A stretch of DNA of 64,000 nt, taken from assembly GCF_003634315.1 (NCBI RefSeq), contig NZ_RBXL01000001.1, forward strand, positions 852,501 to 916,500, in the 5' to 3' direction. The position numbers and the translations under genes are program-made. This DNA is from Thiocapsa rosea. Its GTDB lineage: Bacteria > Pseudomonadota > Gammaproteobacteria > Chromatiales > Chromatiaceae. Below are positions 45,585 to 55,302 of this stretch, one piece after another (positions within the stretch are counted from its first letter, which is position 1; each line of letters starts with the position of its first letter). The notes under the pieces are model-generated. The model worked only from the letters and a program-made list of their open reading frames with translations. It searched no databases and was not told the DNA's origin.

Positions 45585-45953
45585 GGAGCCGGCCTATAAG
45601 CCGGGTTCTGTCGAGGACAGCCATTCATCTGGGACGTACGTCACCGTACGCCTCGAGCGACCTACCCGGGAGCACGCGCGGGCCGCGCGCTGCAGCACAG
45701 GGCTGCATGCCCCCCTATTTGGTCTTGCTCCGGGTGGGGTTTACCCTGCCGCTGCTGTTGCCACCAGCGCGGTGCGCTCTTACCGCACCATTTCACCCTT
45801 ACCTCTCGTCATGTAGACGGGATCGGCGGTATCTTTTCTGTGGCACTTTCCGTGGACTTGCGCCCCCCAGGCGTTACCTGGCACCCTGCCCTACGGAGCC
45901 CGGACTTTCCTCCCTCGCCACGAAGTGCGAGCGCGGCTGTCCGGCCGACTCCC
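45585..45953 (-). ncRNA. rnpB: RNase P RNA, bacterial class A
   Basis: Read on the - strand, the RNA starts near GGAGTCGGCCGGACAGCCGC and contains GAGGAAAGTCCGGGCTCC, AGGGTGCCAGGTAACGCCTG and CGGAAAGTGCCACAGAAAA from the catalytic core. GGTGAAATGGTGCGGTAAG and GCAGGGTAAACCC follow. It closes with ACAGAACCCGGCTTATAGGC, which pairs the conserved P4/3' end. These are diagnostic of RNase P RNA, the ribozyme that matures tRNA 5' ends. It sits between rsmI and mraZ on the same strand, the usual gammaproteobacterial order. The exact ends are approximate. Confidence 0.95.
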
Positions 45954-46027
45954 AGCCGCCAAGTATAGCGCCAACCGGGGCTTCCGGTCTCGGTCGATAT
46001 CGCGAACGCGTGCCGCACCGTCACGCC

Positions 46028-46912
46028 TCACATCTGCGTGTCCGTCGCGGCGACATCCCGGGCAGCTTGACCCAAATCCAACTCGAGGCCCAATCGGTAG
46101 AGCGCATTCTTCTTGATGCCGGTCAGGCGCGCCGCGATCGCCACGGCCTGAGCCAGCGGCAAGGTCTCGCCGAGGATGCGCAGGACCCGCTCCGCCTCCG
46201 CGCGATCCGGATCTGTCGTATCGGCGTTTCCCTCGACCAGCACGACCAGCTCGCCGAGGCGCTGCTCGGCGTCGCCCTCGACGCGCTGCGCCAACTCCGA
46301 CGCGGTGCCGACGAGGAAGGTCTCGAAGTGCTTGGTCAGCTCGCGCGCGAGGACCAGACGCCGTGTCTCGCCCAAGGCTTCACCGAGATCATGCAGGGTG
46401 GCGAGGATCCGTTTGCCGCTCTCGTAGAGGATCAGCGTACCCCGCTCCCCCTTGAGCTCGCCGAGCCAGGCCAGGCGATGCGATCGGGTGCGCGGGGGAA
46501 ATCCGACGAACAGGAAGCGATCGCTCGGTAAACCCGCCGCCGAGAGTGCACAGATGGCGGCATTCGCGCCCGGCACCGGGACAACGCTCATACCACGCTC
46601 GCGCGCCGCAGCCACGAGGCTGAAGCCGGGATCGCTGATCAGCGGCGTACCCGCATCGGAGACGAGCGCGACGCTCCGGCCGGTCTCGATCTCGGCGAGG
46701 AGCCGAGGCGCAACGCTGGCCTCGTTGTGGTCGTGATAGGCCACCAGCTTGGACGAGATGCCGAAATGGGTCAGCAACCGAAGCGTCTGACGGGTATCCT
46801 CCGCCGCGATCAAATCGACCTCGCTCAACACCTTACGTGCCCGATCGGTCATGTCCCCGAGATTGCCGATCGGCGTGGCGACCACGTATAGTACCCCCGC
46901 TGACTGCTGCAC
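46028..46912 (-). CDS. rsmI: 16S rRNA 2'-O-ribose C1402 methyltransferase RsmI
   Basis: The 294-residue protein starts with LYVVATPIGNLGDMT and has LIAAEDTRQTLRLLTHF, ALVSDAGTPLISDPG and FVGFPPRTRSHRLAWL. It is the tetrapyrrole-methylase-fold enzyme that methylates the C1402 ribose. The start is GTG at 46912, with GGAGG five bases upstream; an earlier frame start at 46948 collides with the divergent lpoA start. rnpB follows downstream. Confidence 0.93.
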   Translation of the reverse strand: MQQSAGVLYVVATPIGNLGDMTDRARKVLSEVDLIAAEDTRQTLRLLTHFGISSKLVAYHDHNEASVAPRLLAEIETGRSVALVSDAGTPLISDPGFSLVAAARERGMSVVPVPGANAAICALSAAGLPSDRFLFVGFPPRTRSHRLAWLGELKGERGTLILYESGKRILATLHDLGEALGETRRLVLARELTKHFETFLVGTASELAQRVEGDAEQRLGELVVLVEGNADTTDPDRAEAERVLRILGETLPLAQAVAIAARLTGIKKNALYRLGLELDLGQAARDVAATDTQM

Positions 46913-46946
46913 CTTAGCCTCCCAACGTCTCGAACCGGAACGGATC

Positions 46947-48806
46947 ATGCCCAAGAATCGCGTTGACCACCGTCCCCTGTCCACTCCGATCACAGTCATC
47001 GCTCTACTCGCTGCCGTTTCACTCGTTGCCCTTTCACTGGCCGGATGCGCGATCGATCCGGTCCGGGACGAGGCGCGCCTGCTGGCGCCGGTCGCAGGAG
47101 AGCCGCTGAAACAAGCCGATGCACTCGCCGCCCAAGGACAGGCGGACGCGGCGGCCAAGGCCTATCTGGACATCGCAAAGGGAGCAACGCCGCCCGCACG
47201 CGAGCAACTCCAGTTGAAGGCGGCTCGCGCCTTTCTTTCCGCGGGCGACACCCGGCAAGCACAGCAGACCATCGGCGAGGTCTCGCGCCCGGCACTCACG
47301 ATCGGGCAACGCGAGCAGCTCCTGCTGATCGAGGCGGATCTCGCGCTCTTGGACGGACGCCCCAAGGATGCGATCGCGCGACTCCAGGCCATGCAGGTCC
47401 AAACCTTGCCGAGGGATTTGAGGATTCAACGGCTCGGCACGCTCGCCGCCGCCCAGCGTCTCGCCAACGACCCCGTCGCCTCGGCCGAGTCGCTGATCGC
47501 GCTCGATCGGCTGCTCGACAACGAGGACGCGCGTCTACTGAATCAAGTCTCGCTGATCACGACCTTGAGCGCACTGAGCAGCGAAGAACTGCGCAAACTC
47601 GCGCGCAGCGGAAGCGGAACACTGAGAGGCTGGGCGGAGATCGCACTCCTGGCGCACGACGCGGGCGCGGATCCTGCGACGTTCCAGACCCGCTATCGTC
47701 AAGAGCACGCCAAACGACTCGGCCATCCCGCCCATCCGAGGCTGGCCGAGGCGTATGTCAAGTTCCTGTCCGGGGGATACGCCTCGGGCGACAGCGTGAC
47801 GGTCATGCTCCCGCGCGGGGGACGCTTCGCCGGCGCGGCCACATCGGTGAAGGAGGGCATCGAGGCCGCCAGCCGAGCAGACAGCAGCGGCAACCGACCG
47901 GCACTGGATTTCATCGACAGCGGCCAGACCGCGCGCGCGCGCGCCATTCACGCGCAGGCCGTCGGAGCCGGCGCGGACTATGTCATCGGCCCGCTCGAAA
48001 AGGAATCCGTGGACAGCCTCGCGGCCGGCCCCGCACTCGCGGTGCCGACGCTGGCCCTGAACCAGACGACCCGCGACAGCCAGCCCGCAGCGAATCTCTT
48101 TCAGTTCTCGCTCTCGCCCGAGAACGAGGCGGCGGAGGTCGCCAACAAGGCCGCCGCGATGGGTCTGAAGCGCGCTGCGGTGCTGTATCCCGAGGGGCCT
48201 TGGGGAGCGCGTCTGGCCAGTGCATTCCGCAACCAATGGCGCCGACTGGGCGGAACGCTGGAGGCTGAAGCCGTCTACAGCCCGACGGCGCGAAGCTTCG
48301 AGAAGACGGTGACCAGCCTGCTCGGCGACTCGCAGGCGGATGTCGTCTTCCTGGTCGCGACCAACGAGCTCGCGCACAAGCTGTATCCGCAGATCCGGCT
48401 GAGCAGATCGTCGGTGACGGTGATGTCTACCTCGCACGTTTACTCCGGCGTCTTCGATCCGGCCCGCGACCGGGTGCTGGCGGGGCTGTATTTCGTCGAT
48501 ATCCCTTGGATGCTGAACAATCGCGCAGAGGGTGCCCTGTCGCGGCGACGCCTGAGCGGATCCTCCTTCGAGGTCGCCAATCCGTTGGCCCGTCTGTACG
48601 CGATGGGGATCGACGCCTACCGAATCGCTCCGCGACTGCCCGCGCTGGCTAAAAGCCCGGGCGCCTTTTATCCGGGACAGACCGGCGGTCTCTCGGTCGA
48701 CGCGCTGGGCCGCATCCAGCGCCAGCTCGCGCTCGGACGTTTCGGCGAGACGGGCGTGCTCGAGGCCGGGGAGTCATCCGACACGCCGGCCTCGGAGAAC
48801 CCTTGA
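46947..48806 (+). CDS. lpoA: LpoA-type outer-membrane lipoprotein activating PBP1A
   Basis: The 619-residue precursor has a signal peptide and lipobox ALSLAGC, then a TPR-like helical domain (about residues 40-260). A periplasmic-binding-protein-like domain (Peripla_BP_6; VTVMLPRGGRFAGAATSVKEG onward) completes the LpoA (YraM/LppC) architecture. LpoA stimulates the glycan-synthesising PBP1A. It is divergent from rsmI with only 35 bp between starts and followed by yraN, a conserved arrangement. Confidence 0.93.
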   Translation: MPKNRVDHRPLSTPITVIALLAAVSLVALSLAGCAIDPVRDEARLLAPVAGEPLKQADALAAQGQADAAAKAYLDIAKGATPPAREQLQLKAARAFLSAGDTRQAQQTIGEVSRPALTIGQREQLLLIEADLALLDGRPKDAIARLQAMQVQTLPRDLRIQRLGTLAAAQRLANDPVASAESLIALDRLLDNEDARLLNQVSLITTLSALSSEELRKLARSGSGTLRGWAEIALLAHDAGADPATFQTRYRQEHAKRLGHPAHPRLAEAYVKFLSGGYASGDSVTVMLPRGGRFAGAATSVKEGIEAASRADSSGNRPALDFIDSGQTARARAIHAQAVGAGADYVIGPLEKESVDSLAAGPALAVPTLALNQTTRDSQPAANLFQFSLSPENEAAEVANKAAAMGLKRAAVLYPEGPWGARLASAFRNQWRRLGGTLEAEAVYSPTARSFEKTVTSLLGDSQADVVFLVATNELAHKLYPQIRLSRSSVTVMSTSHVYSGVFDPARDRVLAGLYFVDIPWMLNNRAEGALSRRRLSGSSFEVANPLARLYAMGIDAYRIAPRLPALAKSPGAFYPGQTGGLSVDALGRIQRQLALGRFGETGVLEAGESSDTPASENP

Positions 48807-49201
48807 GCGGCGACCCCCGTCGCGCGTCCTCGGGGACAACCGGCAAAGCAGCCGGAACCCGGGGTGTCGGCGACGCCAAGGAGCGGCTCGCCGAGGACTA
48901 TCTGAAACGCCGGCATCTGCAACCCATCGCACGCAATCACCGCTGCCGCTTCGGGGAGATCGACCTGGTGATGCGCGACGGCGAAGCGCTGGTCTTCGTG
49001 GAGGTTCGATACCGACGCTCGGAGCGCTTCGGAACGCCCGCCGAGACGGTCGACCGACGCAAGCAACAGCGTTTGACGGCGGCCGCGAGCCATTATCTTC
49101 AAGCTCACCCGACCATGTTACCCTGTCGATTCGACGTGGTCGCGATCAGTAGCGAAGACCGAATCGAATGGATCAAAAATGCCTTTACCGTTGAATCATA
49201 A
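48803..49201 (+). CDS. yraN: YraN family (UPF0102) predicted nuclease-fold protein
   Basis: A 132-residue protein with the UPF0102 core: AEDYLKRRHLQPIARNHRCR, GEIDLVMRDGEALVFVEVRYR and ARFDVVAI-like end CRFDVVAISSE. The restriction-endonuclease-like Asp-Glu-x-Lys/Arg pattern (EIDLV...FVEVRYR) is present, but family function is unknown. The start is TTG at 48803, overlapping the lpoA stop (TTGA). N-terminal 20 residues are poorly conserved. The dolP gene overlaps its end in the frame track but is set downstream here. Confidence 0.88.
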   Translation: MSGDPRRASSGTTGKAAGTRGVGDAKERLAEDYLKRRHLQPIARNHRCRFGEIDLVMRDGEALVFVEVRYRRSERFGTPAETVDRRKQQRLTAAASHYLQAHPTMLPCRFDVVAISSEDRIEWIKNAFTVES

Positions 49202-49262
49202 ACCGCTCTTCGGCCTCCTCACGCGCACGCAGCTCGGTCAAGCCGGCGCGGTCGCGCGGTCG

Positions 49263-49865
49263 ATGACGCAACCGCGACGCTCCGCAGCGGCCCTGCTGCT
49301 GCTCGGCGCGACGCTCCTCTCAGGGTGCGCGCCGATGCTTATCGGGGCGGCTGCCGTCGGTACCGCCGCGACGGTTCACGACAGACGCCCCGCCAGCGTG
49401 ATCTTCGACGATCAGCAGATCGAGCTGGAGGCGATGACCGCCTTGCTGCGCAACAGCGGTGTCAGGGACCGCTCGCAGATCTCGGCGACCAGCTACAACC
49501 GCACCCTTCTGCTCACCGGCAACGCCGACACGACCGAGGTGGGCCAAGAGGCCGCAGCGCTGGTGAGCCGCATCGGCAAGGTGCAACGGGTCGTCGACGA
49601 GGTCAGAGTCGGCCCACGGCTCGACATGAGACGTCAGGCCGAAGACACCTTCATTACCGGCCGCGTCAACACCGACCTGATCGGCGTGCGGCTGCCCGGA
49701 TTCGACCCGACCCGGGTCAAGGTGGTCACGAACGACGGTGAGGTCTTTCTGATGGGTCTGGTCAGCCCCGCGGAAGCCGAAGCCGCGGCGGAAAAGGCCA
49801 GTTACGTCCCGGGCGTCAAACGTGTGGTGAAGCTCTTCGAGTATGTCGACGATACCAACACCTGA
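49263..49865 (+). CDS. dolP: DolP-type BON-domain outer-membrane lipoprotein
   Basis: A 200-residue precursor with signal peptide and lipobox TLLSGC, followed by two BON domains (about residues 45-115 and 125-195; VRDRSQISATSYNRTLLLTG and DLIGVRLPGFDPTRVKVVTNDGEVFLMG-type, seen from TRVKVVTNDGEVFLMG). DolP (YraP) maintains outer-membrane integrity and BAM function at division sites. The start ATG 49263 gives a normal lipoprotein signal; a start at 49179 would add 28 residues. Order lpoA-yraN-dolP is conserved. Its end overlaps the oxidase gene by 23 bp. Confidence 0.88.
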   Translation: MTQPRRSAAALLLLGATLLSGCAPMLIGAAAVGTAATVHDRRPASVIFDDQQIELEAMTALLRNSGVRDRSQISATSYNRTLLLTGNADTTEVGQEAAALVSRIGKVQRVVDEVRVGPRLDMRRQAEDTFITGRVNTDLIGVRLPGFDPTRVKVVTNDGEVFLMGLVSPAEAEAAAEKASYVPGVKRVVKLFEYVDDTNT

Positions 49866-51270
49866 GCTGTCGCCGGGGTTTCTGAAGAGTCTTGCACGGA
49901 TCGCCGGGGTCGGGCACCTGCTCACGGATCCGGCCGATTGCTGGCCCTATGGATACGACAACAGCAGACTCCACGCACTGCCCCGAGGGGTCGTGTTCGC
50001 CGCCGACGAGGCGCAGATCATGGCCCTGGTCGTGCTCTGCCGCGACGCCGGCATTCCGCTCGTCGCACGTGGGCGCGGGACCGGCACCACCGGGGCGACG
50101 GTTCCGGACCACGGCGGCATCGTGCTCTCCTTCGAGCGCATGGATACCATCCTGCGCATCGCACCGGAGGATCGCCTGGCCGTCGTGCAGCCCGGGGTGC
50201 TCAACGAGCAGCTTCAACAGGCCGTCGGCGCCTTCGGTTTCTTCTGGCCGCCGGATCCCACCAGTGCGGCGAGCTGCACCGTCGGCGGGAATCTCGCCTA
50301 CAACTCGGCGGGGCCGAGGGCGGTCAAGTACGGGACACCGCGCGAAAACACGCTTGGACTGACGGCGATCAGCGGTCGCGGCGAGCGACTGCGCACGGGC
50401 GTCCTCACGACCAAAGGCGTGGTCGGCTACGACCTGACACGTCTCATCATCGGCTCGGAGGGCACGCTTGCCCTGATTACCGAAGCGACGCTGAAGCTCA
50501 CCCCGCGGCCCGAGGCCAAGCGCACGCTGCGCGCGGCCTATGCGGATATCCACGCGGCCGCGGCTGCCGTCTCTGCGATCATGGCGCAGCCCGTAATCCC
50601 CTGTGCCTTGGAGATCATGGACGCCGCGGCAATCCGCGCCGTCCGGCGCCATGCGGGGCTCGACCTGCCCGAGGGCGTCGGCGCCCTGTTGATGATCGAG
50701 GTCGACGGACCCGCCGCCTGTATCGATCAGTCCGTCGCCGCGGTCGCCGCAGCCGCCCACCATGCCGGCCTGATCGAGCTGCGTTGCGCCGAGTCGGCCG
50801 CGGAGGTCGCCGCGCTCTGGAAGACCCGCAAGGCACTTTCCCCGGCCTTGCGCCATATCGCGCCGAAAAAGATCAACGAGGACATTGTCGTCCCGGTCTC
50901 GCGCATGGGCGAACTCATCGAGGGCCTCGAGCGGCTCTCGCATGAGAGCGGCGTGCAGATCGTGAACTTCGGTCATGCGGGCAACGGCAACATCCATGTG
51001 AATCTTTTGATCGACCCGGACGACCCGGCGGCGGTGGAGAGCGCACATGCGTGCCTGGACGCGATGTTCTCGCTCGTACTGCAGCTCGGCGGCACGCTCT
51101 CGGGCGAGCACGGGATCGGGATCGCCAAGCGCGACTTCGTCGACCGCGAGATCGAGGCACCCGTGCTCGCACTCATGCGCGACATCAAGCGCCAATTCGA
51201 TCCGGCCGGGATCCTCAATCCCGGGAAGGGCTTTCCGGAGACCGCCGAGCCCACTGCAACCAATCGCTGA
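49843..51270 (+). CDS. GlcD-like FAD-linked oxidase (glycolate or D-lactate type)
   Basis: The 475-residue flavoprotein of the VAO/PCMH family has the FAD motif VARGRGTGTTGATVP near residues 74-88, TSAASCTVGGNLAYNSAG, the RLIIGSEGTLALITE block, HAGNGNIHVNLL and SGEHGIGIAKRDF in the C-terminal cap. These fit GlcD/D-lactate dehydrogenase. No partner glcE/glcF genes are seen here, so substrate is open: glycolate, D-lactate or 2-hydroxyglutarate. It begins inside the dolP gene and probably shares a transcript. Confidence 0.85.
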   Translation: MSTIPTPELSPGFLKSLARIAGVGHLLTDPADCWPYGYDNSRLHALPRGVVFAADEAQIMALVVLCRDAGIPLVARGRGTGTTGATVPDHGGIVLSFERMDTILRIAPEDRLAVVQPGVLNEQLQQAVGAFGFFWPPDPTSAASCTVGGNLAYNSAGPRAVKYGTPRENTLGLTAISGRGERLRTGVLTTKGVVGYDLTRLIIGSEGTLALITEATLKLTPRPEAKRTLRAAYADIHAAAAAVSAIMAQPVIPCALEIMDAAAIRAVRRHAGLDLPEGVGALLMIEVDGPAACIDQSVAAVAAAAHHAGLIELRCAESAAEVAALWKTRKALSPALRHIAPKKINEDIVVPVSRMGELIEGLERLSHESGVQIVNFGHAGNGNIHVNLLIDPDDPAAVESAHACLDAMFSLVLQLGGTLSGEHGIGIAKRDFVDREIEAPVLALMRDIKRQFDPAGILNPGKGFPETAEPTATNR

Positions 51271-51296
51271 ACCGAAACCCAGTATCCCGGCACCGG

Positions 51297-53660
51297 CTAC
51301 TTACCCGGACGCACCAAGCCCCCGAGCCCGACCGCTTCGAGCGCATCCAGGAGCAGGCGCCGCACGGACGCCGCATCCTCGCATTGCAACGCCACCTTGA
51401 GCACCTCGCGGGCGCGTGCCCGACTGATGCTGCGGATGACGCGCTTCACGCGCAGCAGGCTTCCGGCCCCCATACTCAGACTATGCACACCCATCCCGAG
51501 CAGGAGGAAGGTCGCGAGCGGATCCCCGGCCATCTCCCCGCAAACGCTCACCTCGCGACCATGCACGCGCGCACCTGCGAGGATCTGCAGCAGCGCACGC
51601 AAGACCGCCGGATGAAACTCGTCGTAAAGCTTCGCGACGTGGGCGTTGTTGCGATCGACCGCGAGTAGGTACTGGGTGAGGTCGTTGGTCCCGACGGAAA
51701 GAAAATCGACCCGTCGCGCAAGCGCTTCACACTGGTAGACGGCGGCCGGGACCTCGATCATCACGCCGATCGGCGGCAGTTTGACCTGATAGCCCTCTTC
51801 GAGCAGCTCCTCGTTGGCACGATGGATGAGCAGCAGTGCCTCGTCGACCTCGCCGACCGTGCTGATCATGGGCAGGAGGATCTGCAGATTATCCAACCCG
51901 ATGGACGCACGCAGGATGGCGCGAACCTGGGTCAAGAAGATCTCGGGCTGGTCTAGCGTGATCCGGATGCCGCGCCAGCCCAAGAAGGGATTGGCCTCGT
52001 GCATCGGAAAATAGGGCAACGGCTTGTCCCCGCCGATATCCAAGGTCCGGATCGTCACGGGTCGCGGAGCAAACAGCTCGAGCACCCGCCGATAGTTCGA
52101 CATCTGCGCCGCCTCGCCCGGAAAGGTATCGCGCACGATGAAAGGCAGCTCGGTGCGGTAGAGTCCGACACCCGCGGATTCCTCGATGCCGAGCGGACGC
52201 GCCTCGGAGACCAGACCCGTGTTCAGATAAAGGGGCACCAGATAGCCGTCGGTGGTCTCGGCCGGGAGATGGCGCAACGCCTGCAGCTCGTTGGTCAGGG
52301 CCGCGTCGTCTTCGGCGAGACGCTGATACTCGGCGCGCACGGCCGGACCGGGTGCGACGTAGACCCGCCCGCGATAACCGTCCACCACCAGCTCGCGTCC
52401 CTCCACACGCCCGACCGGCAGGTCGGCGACGGCCATCGCCGCCGGCACACCCATCCCGCGGGCCAGGATGCCGACATGCGAGGAGCCCGAGCCGGTGGTC
52501 GAGACGATCCCGGCGAGCATCTCGCGCGGGACGTCGGCGATCTGCATCGCGCTGATCTCGTCGCCGACCAGGATGGTGTTGGGGACGTACTGAATCGGCG
52601 CCGCGGCCAACTTCTGCAGATGGGTCAGGATGCAGCGACCGAGATCACGCACGTCCGAGGCGCGTTCGCGCAGATAGGCATCGTCCATGTCGTCGAACAC
52701 CTTGGCGTGCTCGGCGATCGTCTCGCGCAGCGCCCCGGGCGCCCAATTGCCCGCGCGGATGCGCGAGAGTGTCCCGTCGATCAGGGTGTCGCTCTCGAGC
52801 ATCAGACGCCAGGCGTCGAATAGGGCCATGTCTTCGGCACTGAGATGCGCCTGGGTCCGAGCCGCGAAGCGATCCAGGTCCTCGGCCACATGCTCCACGG
52901 CACCGAGAAAATCCTTGGCCTCGTTGTCCGCATTCTCCGCGCGCCGATCCGGAACGGCGTTGAGATCGGCCGGTGGATAAACCACCACGGCGGTCCCGAT
53001 GCCGATGCCGGGCGAGGCGGGCAAGCCGGGCAGAAAGCGCTGCGGGATCCCGTCATCCTGCAGACGCGCCAGCTCGCCGTTGGTGCGTGCGAAGGTGATG
53101 GCGCCGGCGAGCTGGGACGCCAGAGTGACGACGAAGGTCACCTCGTCGTCGCCGAAATGGCGCTTTTCGCGTTGTCGCAGGACCAGCACGCCCAAGACCT
53201 TGCGATTCTGGATGATCGGCGCACCGAGGAATCCGTGATAGTGCTCTTCGCCGGTATCCGTGATGCGCTGGTAGCGCGGATGGCTGACCGCGTCGTCGAG
53301 GTTGATCGGCTCGGCGCGCTCGCTGACCAAACCGATCAGCCCCCGCCCAAGCTCCAACCGCACCCGACCGACCGCCCTGGCGCGCAGCCCGTCGGTGGCA
53401 TGCAGGACATGCCGACGGTTGTCGAAGTCGTTGAGATAGACCGAGCAGACGTCGGCCCCGACGGCGTGTTTGACCCGCTGAACGATGATGGTGAGCGCGC
53501 GCTCGAGGTCGGGTGCGTTGTTGACCTCCTGCACGATGCGGCGCAGCGATTCGAGCATCGGCAAGCGCTGGCCCGGAGCCGCCGAGGATCCGACGACCGA
53601 CGCGCCGCTTTCGAGCCCCACCGACCCTCGCTCGAGGTGATCCGCGGCGAGACCTGTCAT
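51297..53660 (-). CDS. ptsP: Nitrogen PTS enzyme I PtsP (phosphoenolpyruvate-protein phosphotransferase)
   Basis: The 787-residue protein has an N-terminal GAF domain (about residues 45-190; [16 protein letters not shown]), the EI phosphohistidine region with [18 protein letters not shown] (His is the phosphoryl acceptor), and a C-terminal PEP-utilising TIM barrel ([33 protein letters not shown]). It starts the PTS-Ntr phosphorelay, sensing nitrogen through GAF. ATG 53660 overlaps the rppH TGA; ATG 53558 matches the E. coli start and is the alternative. Confidence 0.93.
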   Translation of the reverse strand: MTGLAADHLERGSVGLESGASVVGSSAAPGQRLPMLESLRRIVQEVNNAPDLERALTIIVQRVKHAVGADVCSVYLNDFDNRRHVLHATDGLRARAVGRVRLELGRGLIGLVSERAEPINLDDAVSHPRYQRITDTGEEHYHGFLGAPIIQNRKVLGVLVLRQREKRHFGDDEVTFVVTLASQLAGAITFARTNGELARLQDDGIPQRFLPGLPASPGIGIGTAVVVYPPADLNAVPDRRAENADNEAKDFLGAVEHVAEDLDRFAARTQAHLSAEDMALFDAWRLMLESDTLIDGTLSRIRAGNWAPGALRETIAEHAKVFDDMDDAYLRERASDVRDLGRCILTHLQKLAAAPIQYVPNTILVGDEISAMQIADVPREMLAGIVSTTGSGSSHVGILARGMGVPAAMAVADLPVGRVEGRELVVDGYRGRVYVAPGPAVRAEYQRLAEDDAALTNELQALRHLPAETTDGYLVPLYLNTGLVSEARPLGIEESAGVGLYRTELPFIVRDTFPGEAAQMSNYRRVLELFAPRPVTIRTLDIGGDKPLPYFPMHEANPFLGWRGIRITLDQPEIFLTQVRAILRASIGLDNLQILLPMISTVGEVDEALLLIHRANEELLEEGYQVKLPPIGVMIEVPAAVYQCEALARRVDFLSVGTNDLTQYLLAVDRNNAHVAKLYDEFHPAVLRALLQILAGARVHGREVSVCGEMAGDPLATFLLLGMGVHSLSMGAGSLLRVKRVIRSISRARAREVLKVALQCEDAASVRRLLLDALEAVGLGGLVRPGK

Positions 53661-54196
53661 CGTCCGCGCTGGTGCATCAAGCCGACCACCCGGGACTGGT
53701 TGTCCTCGCGGGCGGGCGGACCCTCGGGGTAGAGGCTCGGGGCGAGCTCTTCGAGCGCCTGCATGTAGACACGCCGCTTGAAGTAGACCACTTCATGCAG
53801 CGGCTGCCAGTAGCGGACCCAGCGCCAGGCATCGAACTCGGGCTTGTCGGTCTTGTCCAGACAGAAGGCGTCCTCGCCGCAATCCACACGCAACATGAAC
53901 CAGACCTGCTTCTGACCGATGCAGGTTGGACCGCAATGCCGACGAATATAGCGCTTGGGGAGATGATATCTGAGCCAACCGCGGGTGCATCCGAGAATGG
54001 TGACCTGCCTGGACTGAAGTCCGACCTCCTCCTCGAGCTCGCGATACATGGCCTGCTCGGGCGTCTCGTCGGAATGGATCCCGCCCTGCGGAAACTGCCA
54101 GGCATTCTGTCCGACGCGACGACCCCAAAATAGTCGCCGGTCCCGATTGCTCAGGATAATGCCGACGTTGGGTCTGAAACCGTCGTGATCGATCAA
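53657..54196 (-). CDS. rppH: RNA pyrophosphohydrolase RppH
   Basis: The 179-residue Nudix enzyme has [18 protein letters not shown] at the start and the Nudix box [36 protein letters not shown] segment, [13 protein letters not shown] and [15 protein letters not shown] follow. It removes pyrophosphate from mRNA 5' ends and starts decay. TTG at 54196 aligns with the E. coli start; ATG 54238 adds 14 residues and cannot be excluded. Its stop overlaps ptsP by ATGA, the conserved rppH-ptsP pair. Confidence 0.9.
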   Translation of the reverse strand: MIDHDGFRPNVGIILSNRDRRLFWGRRVGQNAWQFPQGGIHSDETPEQAMYRELEEEVGLQSRQVTILGCTRGWLRYHLPKRYIRRHCGPTCIGQKQVWFMLRVDCGEDAFCLDKTDKPEFDAWRWVRYWQPLHEVVYFKRRVYMQALEELAPSLYPEGPPAREDNQSRVVGLMHQRGR

Positions 54197-54477
54197 GGAA
54201 CCGAGTCCGTGAGGCCATGATGCCTCATTCTTCCACATCCGGCGCATGACCGGCAAGCAGACACCTAATATAAGCGATTGCCATTCAATGGCTTTCGCAT
54301 GCCCTCTGAAACCGCCTCGCGCCCCATGACGGGCCATCGGGCGAAGTCGCCCGCCCCGGCTTGAAACCCCGGCATGATTCCGCGACCATCCTGTGAAGCG
54401 AGACAACACACCGGCGCACGAGCAGGACGCCGATGCACCTCGCACCGCACGACATCAACCGAAGAAGGATGAAGGAC

Positions 54478-55134
54478 ATGGCGCTGGCGATCTTCGATCT
54501 GGACAACACCCTCTTGGCAGGCGACTCCGATTATCTCTGGGGTCGCTTCCTCGCCGCCGAGGGGATCGTCGATGCAGATCACTACGAGCGCGAAAACGAG
54601 CGCTTCTATCGCGAGTACAAGGACGGGACCCTGGATATCGCGGAGTTCCTACGGTTCTCCCTGCGCCCGCTGCGCGATCACCCGCGCACGCATCTCGAGG
54701 CGCTGCGCGAGCGCTTTGTCGCCGAGCTGATCGCGCCCATCATGCTCCCGGCCGCCAAAGACCTCGTCGAGTCGCACCGCGAGGCCGGAGACACCCTCAT
54801 GATCATCACGGCGACCAATGCCTTCGTCACGGCCCCGATCGCGCAGCGCTTCGGAATTGCGCATCTGATCGCGACGCTGCCGGCGGAGGAGAACGGGCGT
54901 TTCACCGGCGAGCCTGCCGGCCAACCGGCGTTCCGGGAGGGCAAGGTCGAGCGTCTGCAGACCTGGCTGGGCGAGCATCGGGAGACCCTCGGCGGGAGCA
55001 GCTTCTACAGCGACTCGCACAACGACCTCCCCCTCCTTGAACGCGTCGATCGGCCGGTCGCGGTCGACCCCGATCCGCAACTGCGCGCAACGGCCCTGTC
55101 GCGCGGGTGGCCCGTCATCTCGTTGAGGCCCTGA
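54478..55134 (+). CDS. HAD-IB family phosphatase (SerB-like)
   Basis: A 218-residue HAD hydrolase with motif I FDLDNTLLAGD (catalytic Asp in DLDNT), motif II LMIITATN and motif III FYSDSHNDLPLLERVDRPVAV. It fits HAD-IB enzymes such as phosphoserine phosphatase-like or lipid-phosphate phosphatases. The substrate cannot be read from sequence. ATG 54478 follows AGGA at useful spacing; ATGs at 54433 and 54469 are less good. It stands directly before a lipid-synthesis module, so a lipid phosphate substrate is possible. Confidence 0.8.
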   Translation: MALAIFDLDNTLLAGDSDYLWGRFLAAEGIVDADHYERENERFYREYKDGTLDIAEFLRFSLRPLRDHPRTHLEALRERFVAELIAPIMLPAAKDLVESHREAGDTLMIITATNAFVTAPIAQRFGIAHLIATLPAEENGRFTGEPAGQPAFREGKVERLQTWLGEHRETLGGSSFYSDSHNDLPLLERVDRPVAVDPDPQLRATALSRGWPVISLRP

Positions 55135-55156
55135 ACCCCGGGGAGCAACGTCGCTT

Positions 55157-55192
55157 GCTCGCATCCCGGCTCGCATCCCGGCTCGCATCTCG
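55157..55192 (+). repeat. Three tandem 12 bp copies downstream of the HAD gene
   Basis: GCTCGCATCCCG occurs twice in tandem and a third time with one change (GCTCGCATCTCG). It lies in the 168 bp gap before olsB. There is no sign of coding; it is a simple tandem repeat. Confidence 0.7.
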
Positions 55193-55302
55193 GCGCCCCT
55201 CACGTCGACGTTCACAGCGGCGTCACGCAGCCCACATACGCCCGCAACACTCCGAATCTATGATGGCCCTCCACGCAATGGTTCTTTTTCCGAGGGCATG
55301 CA

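Noticed and set aside
55157-55192. Short tandem repeat as a phase-variation switch for olsB
   Set aside because: The 12 bp units are in frame with no start codon upstream, and lie more than 100 bp before olsB; no evidence of control.
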